From Pseudomonas sp. P7548 (GTDB taxonomy: Bacteria; Pseudomonadota; Gammaproteobacteria; Pseudomonadales; Pseudomonadaceae), in the NCBI RefSeq assembly GCF_013386585.1, contig NZ_JACARO010000060.1, forward strand, positions 1 to 63,255: a stretch of 63,255 nucleotides of DNA, read 5' to 3'. The notes beneath the pieces are model-generated. The model searched no databases. It was not told the origin of the DNA and worked only from the letters and a program-made list of their open reading frames with translations. The position numbers and the translations under genes were made by a program. Shown piece by piece: positions 27,561-36,579 of this stretch; the stretch's first letter is position 1; every line of letters starts with the position of its first letter.

Positions 27561-28679
27561 TCACGCGCTGAGCAGCTTGCCGCTGCGAATCGGCGTGGCG
27601 CCGGAGACCCGGCCCAGCGGGTCGCCCGGTTTCACGAAGCGCACATCACGGCGCATGTACAGCACACCGGTGGTCTGGCTGTTGACCGTCACGGTCTGGC
27701 CGCTGTGGGGCTCGACGATGTCGAACAACGCCTGCCCCGCCTCAATGCGGCTGCCGACCGCGGCGCGGTGCACCAGCACGCCCGCGCTCGGCGCGTAGAA
27801 CTGCTCGCTGCCCGCCAGTGGCGTGGCCGGGTTGCGTAGGGCCGGCAAGGGGCACGGCGTGCCTTCGATGGCGCCCAGGTGGGTCAGGTAATCAATAATG
27901 GCGGCGGCGTCATGCTCCGCCAGCTCATAGGAGACGTCGCGCTGGCCACGGTGCTCCACCGTCACCGCAATGCTGCTGTCGGGGATCGGGAAACGCTCGC
28001 CCAATTGTTCGCGCAGGTTCACCCACAGCAGGTACAGCGCTTCATCGAAGGAATTGGCCTGGGAGTCGGTGGCCAGCAACGTAGCTTCGGCGCCGATGTA
28101 ACGGGCCAGGGGTTCGATGGTCGGCCACACCGACTCACCGGTGTAGAGGTGCATCGCCGCTTCGCGGGAGCAATGCAGGTCCAGCACGATGTCGGCGTCA
28201 TGGGCCAGCAGCATCAGGGTCTGTTGCAGCGACTGGTATTCGTCCATCGGTTGGGCGGCGCGCAGGCATTCGCCCCAGGCAGTGCGGATCAGCTCGCGGT
28301 TGGCGTGGATATCCTGGCCCAACTGGTGTTCGACCTTGCCGACAATCGCCTGGTACGGCACCGGGAAACCCCGGTTGTAATTGCGCCCGCTGCCCAGTTC
28401 AAAACGCCCGCTCGGGGCGCCCATGATGTACTGGCCCAGACCCGCCGGGTTGGCCACTGCTACCAGCACAACGTGCGCATTCAGGCGCCCGGCACTTTCC
28501 AGCGCCACCAAGTGCCGACGCAGCTGCGCGGCCACCAGCATCGCCGGGGTTTCATCGGCGTGCAGCGCCGCCTGAATATAGATTTTTCGACCTGCACCCG
28601 CCGCGCCGTAATGCTCACTTTCCACGTACCTGTGGGTGCCCGGTGTCGCTTGCAGCAAGGGGTGTTGATTAAGTTTCAT
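27561..28679 (-). CDS. Succinylglutamate desuccinylase/aspartoacylase-family deacylase
   Basis: A zinc-dependent deacylase of 372 residues that should remove an acyl group from an N-acylated amino acid or amide. Zinc ligands are H40 and E43 (ALHADETP) and H169 (LDLHCSRE); a Glu in VTVEHRGQR is the likely general base. The last 90 residues form the beta-barrel extension seen in the group (APSAGVLVHRAAVGSRIEAG). There is no signal peptide. It lies between a porin gene and an aminotransferase gene on the same strand; a deacylase next to a class III aminotransferase recalls ectoine breakdown (doeB, doeD), though doeA and doeC are missing. Confidence 0.85.
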   Translation of the reverse strand: MKLNQHPLLQATPGTHRYVESEHYGAAGAGRKIYIQAALHADETPAMLVAAQLRRHLVALESAGRLNAHVVLVAVANPAGLGQYIMGAPSGRFELGSGRNYNRGFPVPYQAIVGKVEHQLGQDIHANRELIRTAWGECLRAAQPMDEYQSLQQTLMLLAHDADIVLDLHCSREAAMHLYTGESVWPTIEPLARYIGAEATLLATDSQANSFDEALYLLWVNLREQLGERFPIPDSSIAVTVEHRGQRDVSYELAEHDAAAIIDYLTHLGAIEGTPCPLPALRNPATPLAGSEQFYAPSAGVLVHRAAVGSRIEAGQALFDIVEPHSGQTVTVNSQTTGVLYMRRDVRFVKPGDPLGRVSGATPIRSGKLLSA

Positions 28680-28789
28680 AAACCGGAAATCTCGATATTC
28701 GAGTGATGGACCTTGAGAAAAATACTAACGAGACCGGGTGATCGCCCGTAAGGGCGGCTACAGCTATCTCGATCTGATAATCCGATCAG

Positions 28790-28869
28790 TGTGGGAGCAG
28801 ACTTTCTGGGGGCGCTTCGCACCCCAGCGCAAGCAAGCTTGCTCGCCACAGCAAGCCCGCTCCCACAGG
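28790..28869. repeat. Imperfect REP pair
   Basis: GTGTGGGAGCAG at 28789-28800 faces GCAAGCCCGCTCCCACAGG at 28851-28869, with an internal GGGGGCGCTTCGCACCCC hairpin and AAGCAAGCTTGCT between. It fills the gap between the deacylase gene and the oprD-like gene. Confidence 0.75.
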
Positions 28870-28875
28870 GGTCGA

Positions 28876-30129
28876 CTACCAGAGCGCCAGGGTGTAGCCC
28901 AACAGCACACGGTTCTCGTTGACGTCGTTGTAGAAGTTGCCCTTGGCCAGGGCGTTGCGCCAACGCATCGACACGCCTTTGAACGGACCGTTCTGCACCA
29001 CGTAGCTGATGTCCAGGTCACGTTCCCATTCACGGCCTTCGCCGTTGAAACCGACCACCTCGGCCGAATCACCCTTGGCGTACTTGATGCCCATCAGCAG
29101 GCCTGGCAGGCCCAGGTCGGCAAAGTTGTAGTCGTAGCGCGCGTGCCAGGCCTGTTCCTTGGTCTGGGTGAAGTTGGTGAACTGGTACTCGGTGAACAGG
29201 TACGTGATCGAACCGTCCAGGTAGGTAAACGGCGTGGTGCCGTACTGGCGCTGGAAACCGCCGCCGATGCTGTGGCCGCCGTATTGGTAGGTCAGGCGCG
29301 TACTCAGTGCGCGGTTGTCGACATTCCCCGCCAGGCCCGCGCCGTCCTTGTCCGCCTTGAAGTAGCGCACGTCGGTTTTCAGGGTGCCGGGGCCCAGGCC
29401 GAAGTTGTTTTTGAAGCCGCCATATTGCTGGTGGTAGATGCTGTCCAGCGCCGCGTAGTGGTAGCTGAGCAAGGTGTTGGGTGTGAGCGAATAATCGCCA
29501 CCGGCGAAGCGGAACTGATCGCTCAGGGCCGTGCTTTTGTAGACTTTGCTGACGGTGGTCAGCTTCATGTCTTCGTAGTTGGTGGAGTCGCGATCCTTGG
29601 CCTGGTCCAGCTGGCCAAGGCTGAGCTTGAGGTTGCTGATGTCGTTGGACACCAGTTGCGTGCCGCTGAACGACTGCGGGAACAACCGGCTGGTGTTGGG
29701 TTGCAGGGTCGGAAGGTCCGGCACCAGGTAGCCCACACGCAGCTCGCTCTTGGCGAAGCGCGCCTTGGCGGTCACGCCGAGCTTGGAATAACTGTCGGAG
29801 GCGCGCTTGTCGCTGTCACGTTGCAACAGGCCGGTGCCGGACAGCCCTGGGCTGGAGTCGAGCTTCAGGCCCAGCATGCCGATTGCATCCAGGCCGAAAC
29901 CCACGGTGCCGTCGGTAAACCCGGACTTGATACCGAGTAGAAAGCCTTGGGCCCACTCCGCACGCATCGACTGGGAAGCGGCTTCCCGGTAGTCACGGTT
30001 GAAGTAATAGTTCTTCAATTCCAGCGTACCGCTGCTGTCCTTGACGAAGTCCGCATGGGCGGCGAACGGGATCATCCCGCTGCTCACGACGCCTACGCCG
30101 GTGATGAATTGAGTCAGGGATTTTTTCAT
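28876..30129 (-). CDS. OprD-family outer membrane porin
   Basis: A 417-residue outer-membrane channel for amino acids, peptides or other small organic ions. It has a signal peptide (cleaved after AAHA, near residue 26), then the OprD N-terminal motif LELKNYYFNRDYR and EWAQGFLLGIKSGFTDGTVGFGLDA, and ends in the aromatic-terminated strand GYTLALW. It is encoded between a Dpp-like ABC transporter and a deacylase, so it probably admits the substrate of that system. Confidence 0.92.
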   Translation of the reverse strand: MKKSLTQFITGVGVVSSGMIPFAAHADFVKDSSGTLELKNYYFNRDYREAASQSMRAEWAQGFLLGIKSGFTDGTVGFGLDAIGMLGLKLDSSPGLSGTGLLQRDSDKRASDSYSKLGVTAKARFAKSELRVGYLVPDLPTLQPNTSRLFPQSFSGTQLVSNDISNLKLSLGQLDQAKDRDSTNYEDMKLTTVSKVYKSTALSDQFRFAGGDYSLTPNTLLSYHYAALDSIYHQQYGGFKNNFGLGPGTLKTDVRYFKADKDGAGLAGNVDNRALSTRLTYQYGGHSIGGGFQRQYGTTPFTYLDGSITYLFTEYQFTNFTQTKEQAWHARYDYNFADLGLPGLLMGIKYAKGDSAEVVGFNGEGREWERDLDISYVVQNGPFKGVSMRWRNALAKGNFYNDVNENRVLLGYTLALW

Positions 30130-30239
30130 TTTTTTAGCTCCTGGCAGTGAGGGGTTGGGGGTGTTTTTATTGTTCTTCGGGCATGGCTTCGCCGTTCGCG
30201 CAAATCGCTGATTTGCGCGGCGGGTGAAGTCAGTCCTGG

Positions 30240-31883
30240 TTACAGCGCTAGCGGTACGGGGCCCTGGCGGATGCGGTAGCCCCCGTTTTCAAGCTTCTCC
30301 AAGGGGCTGGCGGCGGCCAGCAACTTGCGGGTGTACGGGTGTTGCGGGCGGTCGAAGATCTCATCGCGCGCGCCCATTTCCACCACCCTGCCCTCGCTCA
30401 TCACCGCCACCCGGTGCGCGATGCGCTCTACTGCCGCCAGGTCGTGAGAGATAAACAGGCAGGCAAAGCCGTACTGGGCCTGCAAACGCTCGAACAGCTC
30501 CAGAATTTGCTTCTGGATGGTCATGTCCAACGCCGAGATCGGCTCATCGGCAATCACCAGTCGGGGGTGGCGCACCAGGGCGCGCCCAATCGCGACACGC
30601 TGGCGCTGGCCCCCGGAAAGCTGGTGCGGGAAGCGGTCGACAAACTGCTCGGCCAAGCCGATGTCCAGCAGCGTCTTCGCCACCCGCTCACGCTTCTGCT
30701 CGGCGCTCATGCCGGGCACGTGACGCAAGGGTTCGGCAAGGATGTCGCCGATCTTCATGCGCGGGTCGAGGGACGAGTACGGGTCCTGGAAAATCATCTG
30801 GCATTGCAGGCGATGTTCGCGGTTGCCGGACTTCAGAATGTCCACGCCCTCGAACTCGATGGCGCCGGCACAGGCTTTGTTCAGGCCGACAATGGCACGG
30901 CCGAGGGTGGTCTTGCCCGAACCGCTGCCGCCCACCAGGGCCAGGGTTTCCCCCGGCGCAATGGTCAGGTTGGCCGAGTGCACCACCCGCTTGAACGCGG
31001 TGCGCCCCCAAAGGCTGCGCGGGCCAGGATGTTCGATGCACACGTCCTTGACCGTCAGCAGCGGGCCGTCGGCCTGCGGCAAGTCTGCCAGCACCCCGCG
31101 ACGCGGCAGGGCCTCCAGCAGTTGCCGGGTGTAGTCGGCCTTGGGCGCCAGCAGGATCTGTTCGATGGTGCCCTGCTCCACCGCACGGCCTTCGCGCATC
31201 ACCACCACCTTGTGGGCGTAGCGCGCCACCAGCGACAGGTCATGGCTGATGAACAGAATCGCCGTGCCCTGTTCGCGGGTCAGGTCGAGCATCAGCTTCA
31301 ACACGTCCAGCTGCGCCAGGCAATCCAGGGCGGTAGTGGGTTCGTCTGCGATCAGCAGCGCCGGGCGCAGCAGCATCACCGAAGCGAGCATGATGCGTTG
31401 GCGCATGCCGCCGGAGAACTCATGGGGGAATGCGGCCAGGCAACGCTCGGCATCCTTGATGCCGATGTGGCCGAGCATCTCCAGGCTGCGTTCGCGAATC
31501 TGCGCCTCGGTCAGCTTGGTGTGCAGGCGCAGCCCCTCGGCCATTTGTTCGCCAATGCTCATGGACGGGTTGAGCGACACCATCGGTTCCTGGAACACCA
31601 TGCCGATCTTCGCCCCGCGCAGCTCGCGCAGTTGCTCGGGCTTGAGGCTGTTGAGGTCATGGCCCTGGAACCGCACCTGGCCCCCACAATGTTCCAGCGG
31701 CGGCGGCAGCAGGCCGATGGCGGCGCGGGCGGCCATGGTCTTGCCGCTGCCGGACTCACCCACCAGGGCGACGATCTCGCCGGGGGCGATGGTGAAGCTC
31801 AAGTCATTGACCGCCAGCGGGCCGTGGGCGCCGACGCGGATTTTCAGGTGATCGACTGCCAAAAGTACGTCAGGCATGCTCAT
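30240..31883 (-). CDS. Dipeptide-type ABC transporter, fused double ATPase
   Basis: A 547-residue ATPase with two nucleotide-binding domains (DppD-DppF fused). Walker A GESGSGKT and GGSGSGKT, signature FSGGMRQRI and LSGGQRQRV, and Walker B LLIADEP and LVIADEP are all intact; the second Walker A has GG instead of GE. The start overlaps the upstream permease stop by ATGA. It energises the permease pair encoded upstream on the same strand. Confidence 0.95.
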   Translation of the reverse strand: MSMPDVLLAVDHLKIRVGAHGPLAVNDLSFTIAPGEIVALVGESGSGKTMAARAAIGLLPPPLEHCGGQVRFQGHDLNSLKPEQLRELRGAKIGMVFQEPMVSLNPSMSIGEQMAEGLRLHTKLTEAQIRERSLEMLGHIGIKDAERCLAAFPHEFSGGMRQRIMLASVMLLRPALLIADEPTTALDCLAQLDVLKLMLDLTREQGTAILFISHDLSLVARYAHKVVVMREGRAVEQGTIEQILLAPKADYTRQLLEALPRRGVLADLPQADGPLLTVKDVCIEHPGPRSLWGRTAFKRVVHSANLTIAPGETLALVGGSGSGKTTLGRAIVGLNKACAGAIEFEGVDILKSGNREHRLQCQMIFQDPYSSLDPRMKIGDILAEPLRHVPGMSAEQKRERVAKTLLDIGLAEQFVDRFPHQLSGGQRQRVAIGRALVRHPRLVIADEPISALDMTIQKQILELFERLQAQYGFACLFISHDLAAVERIAHRVAVMSEGRVVEMGARDEIFDRPQHPYTRKLLAAASPLEKLENGGYRIRQGPVPLAL

Positions 31884-32758
31884 TTACTCATCCGTGGATC
31901 AAGGCGGTCACGCAAGGCATCGCCACACAGGTTGAACGCCAGCAACGCCATGGCGATGCAGACACCGGGAAACAGCCCCAGCCAACTGGCCGTGGCGATA
32001 TACGGCCGGCTGGCCGCGAGCATGTTGCCCCAGGTCGCCGCCGGTGGCGGCACACCCAGGCCGAGGAAGCTCAACGCACTTTCCGCGAGGATCGCCCAGC
32101 CGAACATGCTGGTGGCCAGCACACACACCGGGGCCACGCAGTTCGGTGCGATGTGGCGCAGCATGGTGTACAGCTCGGAGTTGCCGATCACCCGGGAGGC
32201 TTCGACGAACTCTTTCTCACGCAGCGACAGCACGGTACCGCGCACCACTCGCACCACCGACGGCGTGTAGGCCAGGCTCAGGGCAAACACAATGCCGTAC
32301 AGGCTCGGGCCGATGATCGCCATCAGGCCCAGGGCCAACAGGATCCCCGGGAACGCCAGCAATGCGTCGTTGATCATCATCAGGCCACGGTCGACCCAGC
32401 CGCGCAGGAAGCCGGCCAGCAAGCCGAGGAAGGTGCCGGCGATAATCGCCATGCTCACGGTCAACACACTGACCCACAGGCTGGTGTGCGCGCCGATCAT
32501 CAGGCGGCTCAATACATCGCGGCCGTATTCATCAGTACCCAGCCAATGCGCGGCGGTCGGTGCCTGCAACCGCGCCAGCAGGTTCAGCGCCAGCGGGTCA
32601 TGGGGCGTCCACACCAGGCCGAGCGCGGCCATGATCAACAGCAAGCCCAACAGGAACGCACCGATCAGCGCGTTCAACGGCGGCACGCGCCAGGCCCTGG
32701 GGGCACGCACCGGTGCAGGCAACAGCACCTCGGGTGCAACAGGAAGCGGCTTATTCAT
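31880..32758 (-). CDS. ABC transporter permease, DppC-like
   Basis: An inner-membrane permease of 292 residues. The family opening (PLNALIGAFLLGLLLIMAAL), the motif HWLGTDEYGRDVLSRLMIGA and the EAA loop FVEASRVIGNSELYTMLRHI identify a DppC/OppC subunit. It overlaps both neighbours by four bases (ATGA), so translation is coupled. Confidence 0.95.
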   Translation of the reverse strand: MNKPLPVAPEVLLPAPVRAPRAWRVPPLNALIGAFLLGLLLIMAALGLVWTPHDPLALNLLARLQAPTAAHWLGTDEYGRDVLSRLMIGAHTSLWVSVLTVSMAIIAGTFLGLLAGFLRGWVDRGLMMINDALLAFPGILLALGLMAIIGPSLYGIVFALSLAYTPSVVRVVRGTVLSLREKEFVEASRVIGNSELYTMLRHIAPNCVAPVCVLATSMFGWAILAESALSFLGLGVPPPAATWGNMLAASRPYIATASWLGLFPGVCIAMALLAFNLCGDALRDRLDPRMSK

Positions 32759-33702
32759 AACTTAACCCTGGGGTCGAAGAGCGGGTACAGCAGGTCCACC
32801 AACAGGTTGACCAGCACATAAACAAAGGTCACCAGCAACAGGCAGCCTTGCAGCACCGGGTAGTCCCGGGCGTAGATGGCGTCGACCATCAGGCGGCCGA
32901 TGCCGGGCAGTGTGAACACGGTTTCCAGCACCGCGATACCGCTGAGCAGGTTGCCCAGGATCAGGCCGATCAGGGTCAGCGTCGGTGCAAACGAGTTACG
33001 CAGCGCATGCCGCCACAACACCGCACGCTCCGACAGGCCCTTGGCACGGGCATGGGTGATGTACTCCAGGCGCAGCACTTCAATCGCACTGGCCCGGGCC
33101 ATGCGGGTAATCGCACCCAGCTCCACCAGCGTCAGGGTGACAATCGGCAGCACGATAAAACTCAAGGCCTGCCATGGCGCCTGGCCAAACGACACGTACC
33201 CCACCACCGGCAACCAGCCCAGCTTGATGCCGAACGCATAGAGCAACAGCAGGCCCAACCAGAAGCTGGGAATCGACAGCAACAGAGTAGCGGTCGACAC
33301 CACGCCAAAGTCCAGCGCGCTGTCCTGTTTCCAAGCAGCGAGCAAGCCCGCCGGCACCGCAATCAGGGCGGCCAGCAACACCGAGACCAACACAATCCCG
33401 GCGCTCACCTGGAAACGGTCGAGAATCAGCGGCAGCACCGCTTCGTTGGTGGTGATCGAATGCCCGAGGTCGCCGCTGAGCACCGCCTTGAACCAGATCA
33501 GGAACTGCATCGGCAACGGCTGGTCCAGGCCCAGGGACGCACGCGCCACCTCCAGGCTGTGGGCATCGGCCATGTCGCCGAGCATCAGCAACGCCGGGTC
33601 ACCTGGTACCAGGCGGATGATCGCGAAGACCATCAGCGAGATCAGCAGCAAGGTCGGAATCGACATGGCCAGGCGTTGAGAGATAAAACGGAACATCCTC
33701 AA
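32755..33702 (-). CDS. ABC transporter permease, DppB-like
   Basis: An inner-membrane permease of 315 residues. The N-terminal helix RFISQRLAMSIPTLLLISLM with FAIIRLVPGDPALLMLG is the DppB/OppB pattern; the EAA loop is YITHARAKGLSERAVLWRHA and the C-terminus LLYPLFDPRVKL is typical. Overlaps by four bases with the binding-protein gene upstream and the DppC-like gene downstream. Confidence 0.95.
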   Translation of the reverse strand: MRMFRFISQRLAMSIPTLLLISLMVFAIIRLVPGDPALLMLGDMADAHSLEVARASLGLDQPLPMQFLIWFKAVLSGDLGHSITTNEAVLPLILDRFQVSAGIVLVSVLLAALIAVPAGLLAAWKQDSALDFGVVSTATLLLSIPSFWLGLLLLYAFGIKLGWLPVVGYVSFGQAPWQALSFIVLPIVTLTLVELGAITRMARASAIEVLRLEYITHARAKGLSERAVLWRHALRNSFAPTLTLIGLILGNLLSGIAVLETVFTLPGIGRLMVDAIYARDYPVLQGCLLLVTFVYVLVNLLVDLLYPLFDPRVKL

Positions 33703-35261
33703 TTACTCCCGGAGTTGGGGACGCTGACGGTCCACAGGCGCGGCTTGGACACCGGCCAGGTGCGCAGGCCCTTGACGTAGTCACGACTGGCGGCAATCGC
33801 GTTGCCGTTGTACATCGGGATCATCGGGACGTCCTTGATCATCTGCTGGTGCAGTTGGTCGAACAGCGCCTGGCGCTGGGTGATGTCGCCTTCGCGCTGG
33901 GCTTCACGCAGCCAGTGACGGGCGTCGGGGTTGTCCCAGACCTTGCGCGCTTCCTTGTCCTTGTCGCCGGTCATCGAGTCGAAACTCAGGGCCGGGTCGA
34001 GGCGCTCGGAATACGGGAAGGCCATCATCTGGTAGTTGCCACTCTGGTAGCGTTCCAACTGGGTGCCCCACTCCAGGGTTTCCAGCTCCAGGTTGATGCC
34101 GCTGGCCTTGGCCATGGCTTGCACAAACACGCCCATGTCGAAGATCGCGGCGTAGCGCTTGTTGACGATCAGCTTGATCGGCTCGCCCTTGTAGCCGGCT
34201 TCACGCAGCAGTTGCGCAGTCTTGGCCGGGTCGAACGCAAAGCCCTGGTCCTCGACGGCGGTGTGGTAATGGCTGCCGCTGGCGACCATCGAGTTGTTGG
34301 CCTTGGAACGCCCGCCGGTGAGGGCTTCGACGATTTGCGCCGAGTCCAGCGCATGGGCGATGGCCTGGCGCAGGCGCACATCTTTGAGCAGCGGGTCGCG
34401 GGTCTGGAACAGCAAGGCGTTGACCGACATGGTGCCGCTGGAGGTCACCCGCACATTCGGGTTGGCCGCCAGTTCGGTGGCGTCCAGCGGGGTGACGTCG
34501 ATCAGCAGGTCAACGTTCTTCGACAGCAGCGCCGCCTTGGCCGCCGCCGGGTCCGGGATCACCAGCAGGCGCACGCGGTCAAGGGTGGTGCTCTTGTTAC
34601 CGGTGTAGCCGTCGGGGGCTTTTTCATCGCGGGCGCTGTAGTCGGCGTTACGCAGCAGTTCGACATATTGACCGGGCTTCCAGTCGCCCAAGCGGAACGG
34701 GCCGGTGCCGATCGGGGCTTTCCAGCTGCCGTCGGCCGCCACGGAGTCCGGGTGCAGGATGCCACTGCCGCCACATTCAGGCAGCGCGGTGCTGGTGAGG
34801 AACAGGCCGTTGGGCTTATCGAGGGTGAACACCACTGTCAGCGGGTCCGGGGCGCTCATGCCGACGATCTTTGCGCCGCCATGCCCATCGAATTCAGGCG
34901 CGCAACGCCATTGGGTCTTGGGGTCGAGGAAGCGCTTCCAGGTCCACAGCACCTCGGCGGAGGTCAGCGGCTTGCCATTCTGGAACTTCACCCCGTCGCG
35001 CAGGTGGAAGGTGTAGCGCAGGCCGTCGTCGGACACCTGCACGTCCTTCGCCAGCAGCGGGCCGACGGTGGCGTCTTCGCGAAAGGCCACCAGCCCTTCG
35101 GTGATGTGCATGATCACCGCATCGGAGTTGGTGTCGCGGTTCACACCCGGGTCGGTGCTGCGGATGTCAGCGTTGAGCGCCACCTTCAACACACTTTCAG
35201 CATGGGCAGTGCCCACCAGTGCCGCAGACAAGGCGCCTGCCAGGATAAAAGTCTTGTTCAT
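33699..35261 (-). CDS. ABC transporter substrate-binding protein, DppA/OppA-like
   Basis: A 520-residue periplasmic SBP_bac_5 protein. The start MNKTFILAGALSAALVG gives a signal peptide cut after AHA. The core motifs ADIRSTDPGVNRDTN, YTFHLRDGVKFQNGKPLTSA and VRLRQAIAHALDS are those of dipeptide/oligopeptide binders. First gene of the transporter operon, with a divergent LysR gene 379 bases away. The ligand is unknown; the locus suggests a peptide or an N-acyl amino acid. Confidence 0.93.
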   Translation of the reverse strand: MNKTFILAGALSAALVGTAHAESVLKVALNADIRSTDPGVNRDTNSDAVIMHITEGLVAFREDATVGPLLAKDVQVSDDGLRYTFHLRDGVKFQNGKPLTSAEVLWTWKRFLDPKTQWRCAPEFDGHGGAKIVGMSAPDPLTVVFTLDKPNGLFLTSTALPECGGSGILHPDSVAADGSWKAPIGTGPFRLGDWKPGQYVELLRNADYSARDEKAPDGYTGNKSTTLDRVRLLVIPDPAAAKAALLSKNVDLLIDVTPLDATELAANPNVRVTSSGTMSVNALLFQTRDPLLKDVRLRQAIAHALDSAQIVEALTGGRSKANNSMVASGSHYHTAVEDQGFAFDPAKTAQLLREAGYKGEPIKLIVNKRYAAIFDMGVFVQAMAKASGINLELETLEWGTQLERYQSGNYQMMAFPYSERLDPALSFDSMTGDKDKEARKVWDNPDARHWLREAQREGDITQRQALFDQLHQQMIKDVPMIPMYNGNAIAASRDYVKGLRTWPVSKPRLWTVSVPNSGSN

Positions 35262-35640
35262 GGATAACTGCACCTTAAAGATTCCTTACGCATGGAGTTC
35301 GGACGCTGGCAGGACCCAATAAGAGGCACGGCCGAACTCCTGGATAATTGTTGTTGTTCTGGTCGCCTTCACGGTTGGCGAATGTTCCTGGACCGATCTT
35401 ATTCTTCGTGCGGCAAGCTTGAGAAGAACGCTCCAAGTGATCAGGCTCGGCTTTTCCGATCACCTGCCGAGCCGCGCGTGACCTGCCTGCAGCCTACCGA
35501 AAAATCAGGGGTTGGAGCCGTTTGCATGCGTTCAAAAATAATGAACCTGATCGGCCAAACCGATCTGTGCGCACCTATAGCCATCAGATAAGCTGGCGGG
35601 CATTCAATGGTTTAAATGCTGAAACCTGAGGCAGTCCTTC
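35262..35640. other. Intergenic region between ABC operon and LysR gene
   Basis: A 379-base non-coding stretch with several inverted repeats. GGAGTTCGG (35294-35302) pairs with CCGAACTCC (35332-35340). GGCTCGGC (35444-35451) pairs with GCCGAGCC (35466-35473), overlapping a GTGATC/GATCAC pair. A LysR-type box follows at 35549-35565. No convincing coding frame was found. It should hold both divergent promoters; the first repeat may form a leader hairpin for the binding-protein mRNA. Confidence 0.6.
35549..35565. promoter_or_regulatory. LysR-type operator (T-N11-A palindrome)
   Basis: GATCGG-CCAAA-CCGATC is a perfect 6-5-6 palindrome containing T-N11-A (T35551, A35563), the general LysR-regulator box. 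It lies 75 bases before the LysR start codon and is the best candidate for its own binding site. Confidence 0.6.
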
Positions 35641-36555
35641 ATGACTCTCACCCACCTTCGTGCATTCTGTGCCGTGGTCGAAAAAGGCAGTTTCCGCTCT
35701 GCCGCACGCCAGCTGGATGTGGCGCAAAGCACCCTGACCCAATCGATCCAGACCCTGGAAAAGGAACTGGGCGTGGTGCTGCTGCAACGCTCCAACCAAG
35801 GCATCAACCTGACCCCGGCCGGCGAAGTGTTCCTGGTGCGTGCCCGCTCCATCACCCTGGACTGCGAACGCGCCTTGCTCGACCTGCAACCCTGGAAAGG
35901 CGAGCCTGAAGGCCATATCGACCTGGGTGTCACCTCCGAACCCCTGGCCGAGCTGCTGGTGCCGGTGCTGAGCAACTTCACCCAGCGCTTCCCGCGTATC
36001 CAGGTGCACGTGGCCAGCGGCACCACCAAGGGCCTGGTAGAAAAGGTCCGCGACGGTCGGCTGGATTTCGTGTTGTGCCCGCTGGCGCCCAATGTCACCG
36101 ACATCGACCTGTCCATCGACCGCCTCTACCCGTCCAGCGCCGGCATCATTGCGCGCAAGGGCCATCCCCTGGCCCAGGCCAGGTCGGTGCGGGAACTGGT
36201 CGACTGCCAATGGATCAGCGTGCGCTCCACCGGCGTCATCGGCGGCGCGGAAAACCGCCTGGTGGAGCTGTTCCGCACCCAGGGCCTGGCCCCGCCGAAA
36301 ATCGCCATCACCACCGACTCCCTGCTGGAAACCCTGCACATCGTCTCCGAAACCGACTACCTCACCATCGAGCCGCGCATGCTGCCGGGGATGAAGCTGT
36401 TTTCCAGCGCCTTGACCACCATCGCCATCGAAGAGCCGCTGGCGTCGCGCGATGTGTGCCTGATCAGTCGCCGCTCCTCGCCCCTCACCGGGGTCAGCCA
36501 GGAGCTCACCAGCATGCTGATTTCCTATTCCCGGCTGGTGCACCGCAACCGTTGA
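35641..36555 (+). CDS. LysR-family transcriptional regulator
   Basis: A 304-residue regulator. The N-terminal winged helix (MTLTHLRAFCAVVEKGSFRS, AARQLDVAQSTLTQSIQTLE) is followed by a periplasmic-binding-fold effector domain with GHIDLGVTSEPLAE and GRLDFVLCPLAPN. It is divergent from the Dpp-like ABC operon and 24 bases ahead of a serine hydrolase gene, so it likely controls both. The palindrome at 35549-35565 is its probable site. Confidence 0.93.
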   Translation: MTLTHLRAFCAVVEKGSFRSAARQLDVAQSTLTQSIQTLEKELGVVLLQRSNQGINLTPAGEVFLVRARSITLDCERALLDLQPWKGEPEGHIDLGVTSEPLAELLVPVLSNFTQRFPRIQVHVASGTTKGLVEKVRDGRLDFVLCPLAPNVTDIDLSIDRLYPSSAGIIARKGHPLAQARSVRELVDCQWISVRSTGVIGGAENRLVELFRTQGLAPPKIAITTDSLLETLHIVSETDYLTIEPRMLPGMKLFSSALTTIAIEEPLASRDVCLISRRSSPLTGVSQELTSMLISYSRLVHRNR

Positions 36556-36579
36556 CCCACCCTACCCGCGAGCCCCTAC

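Noticed and set aside
30339..32270. Long plus-strand open frame (643 codons) opposite the ABC ATPase and permease
   Set aside because: Antisense shadow; the minus-strand genes have Walker and signature motifs and ATGA couplings.
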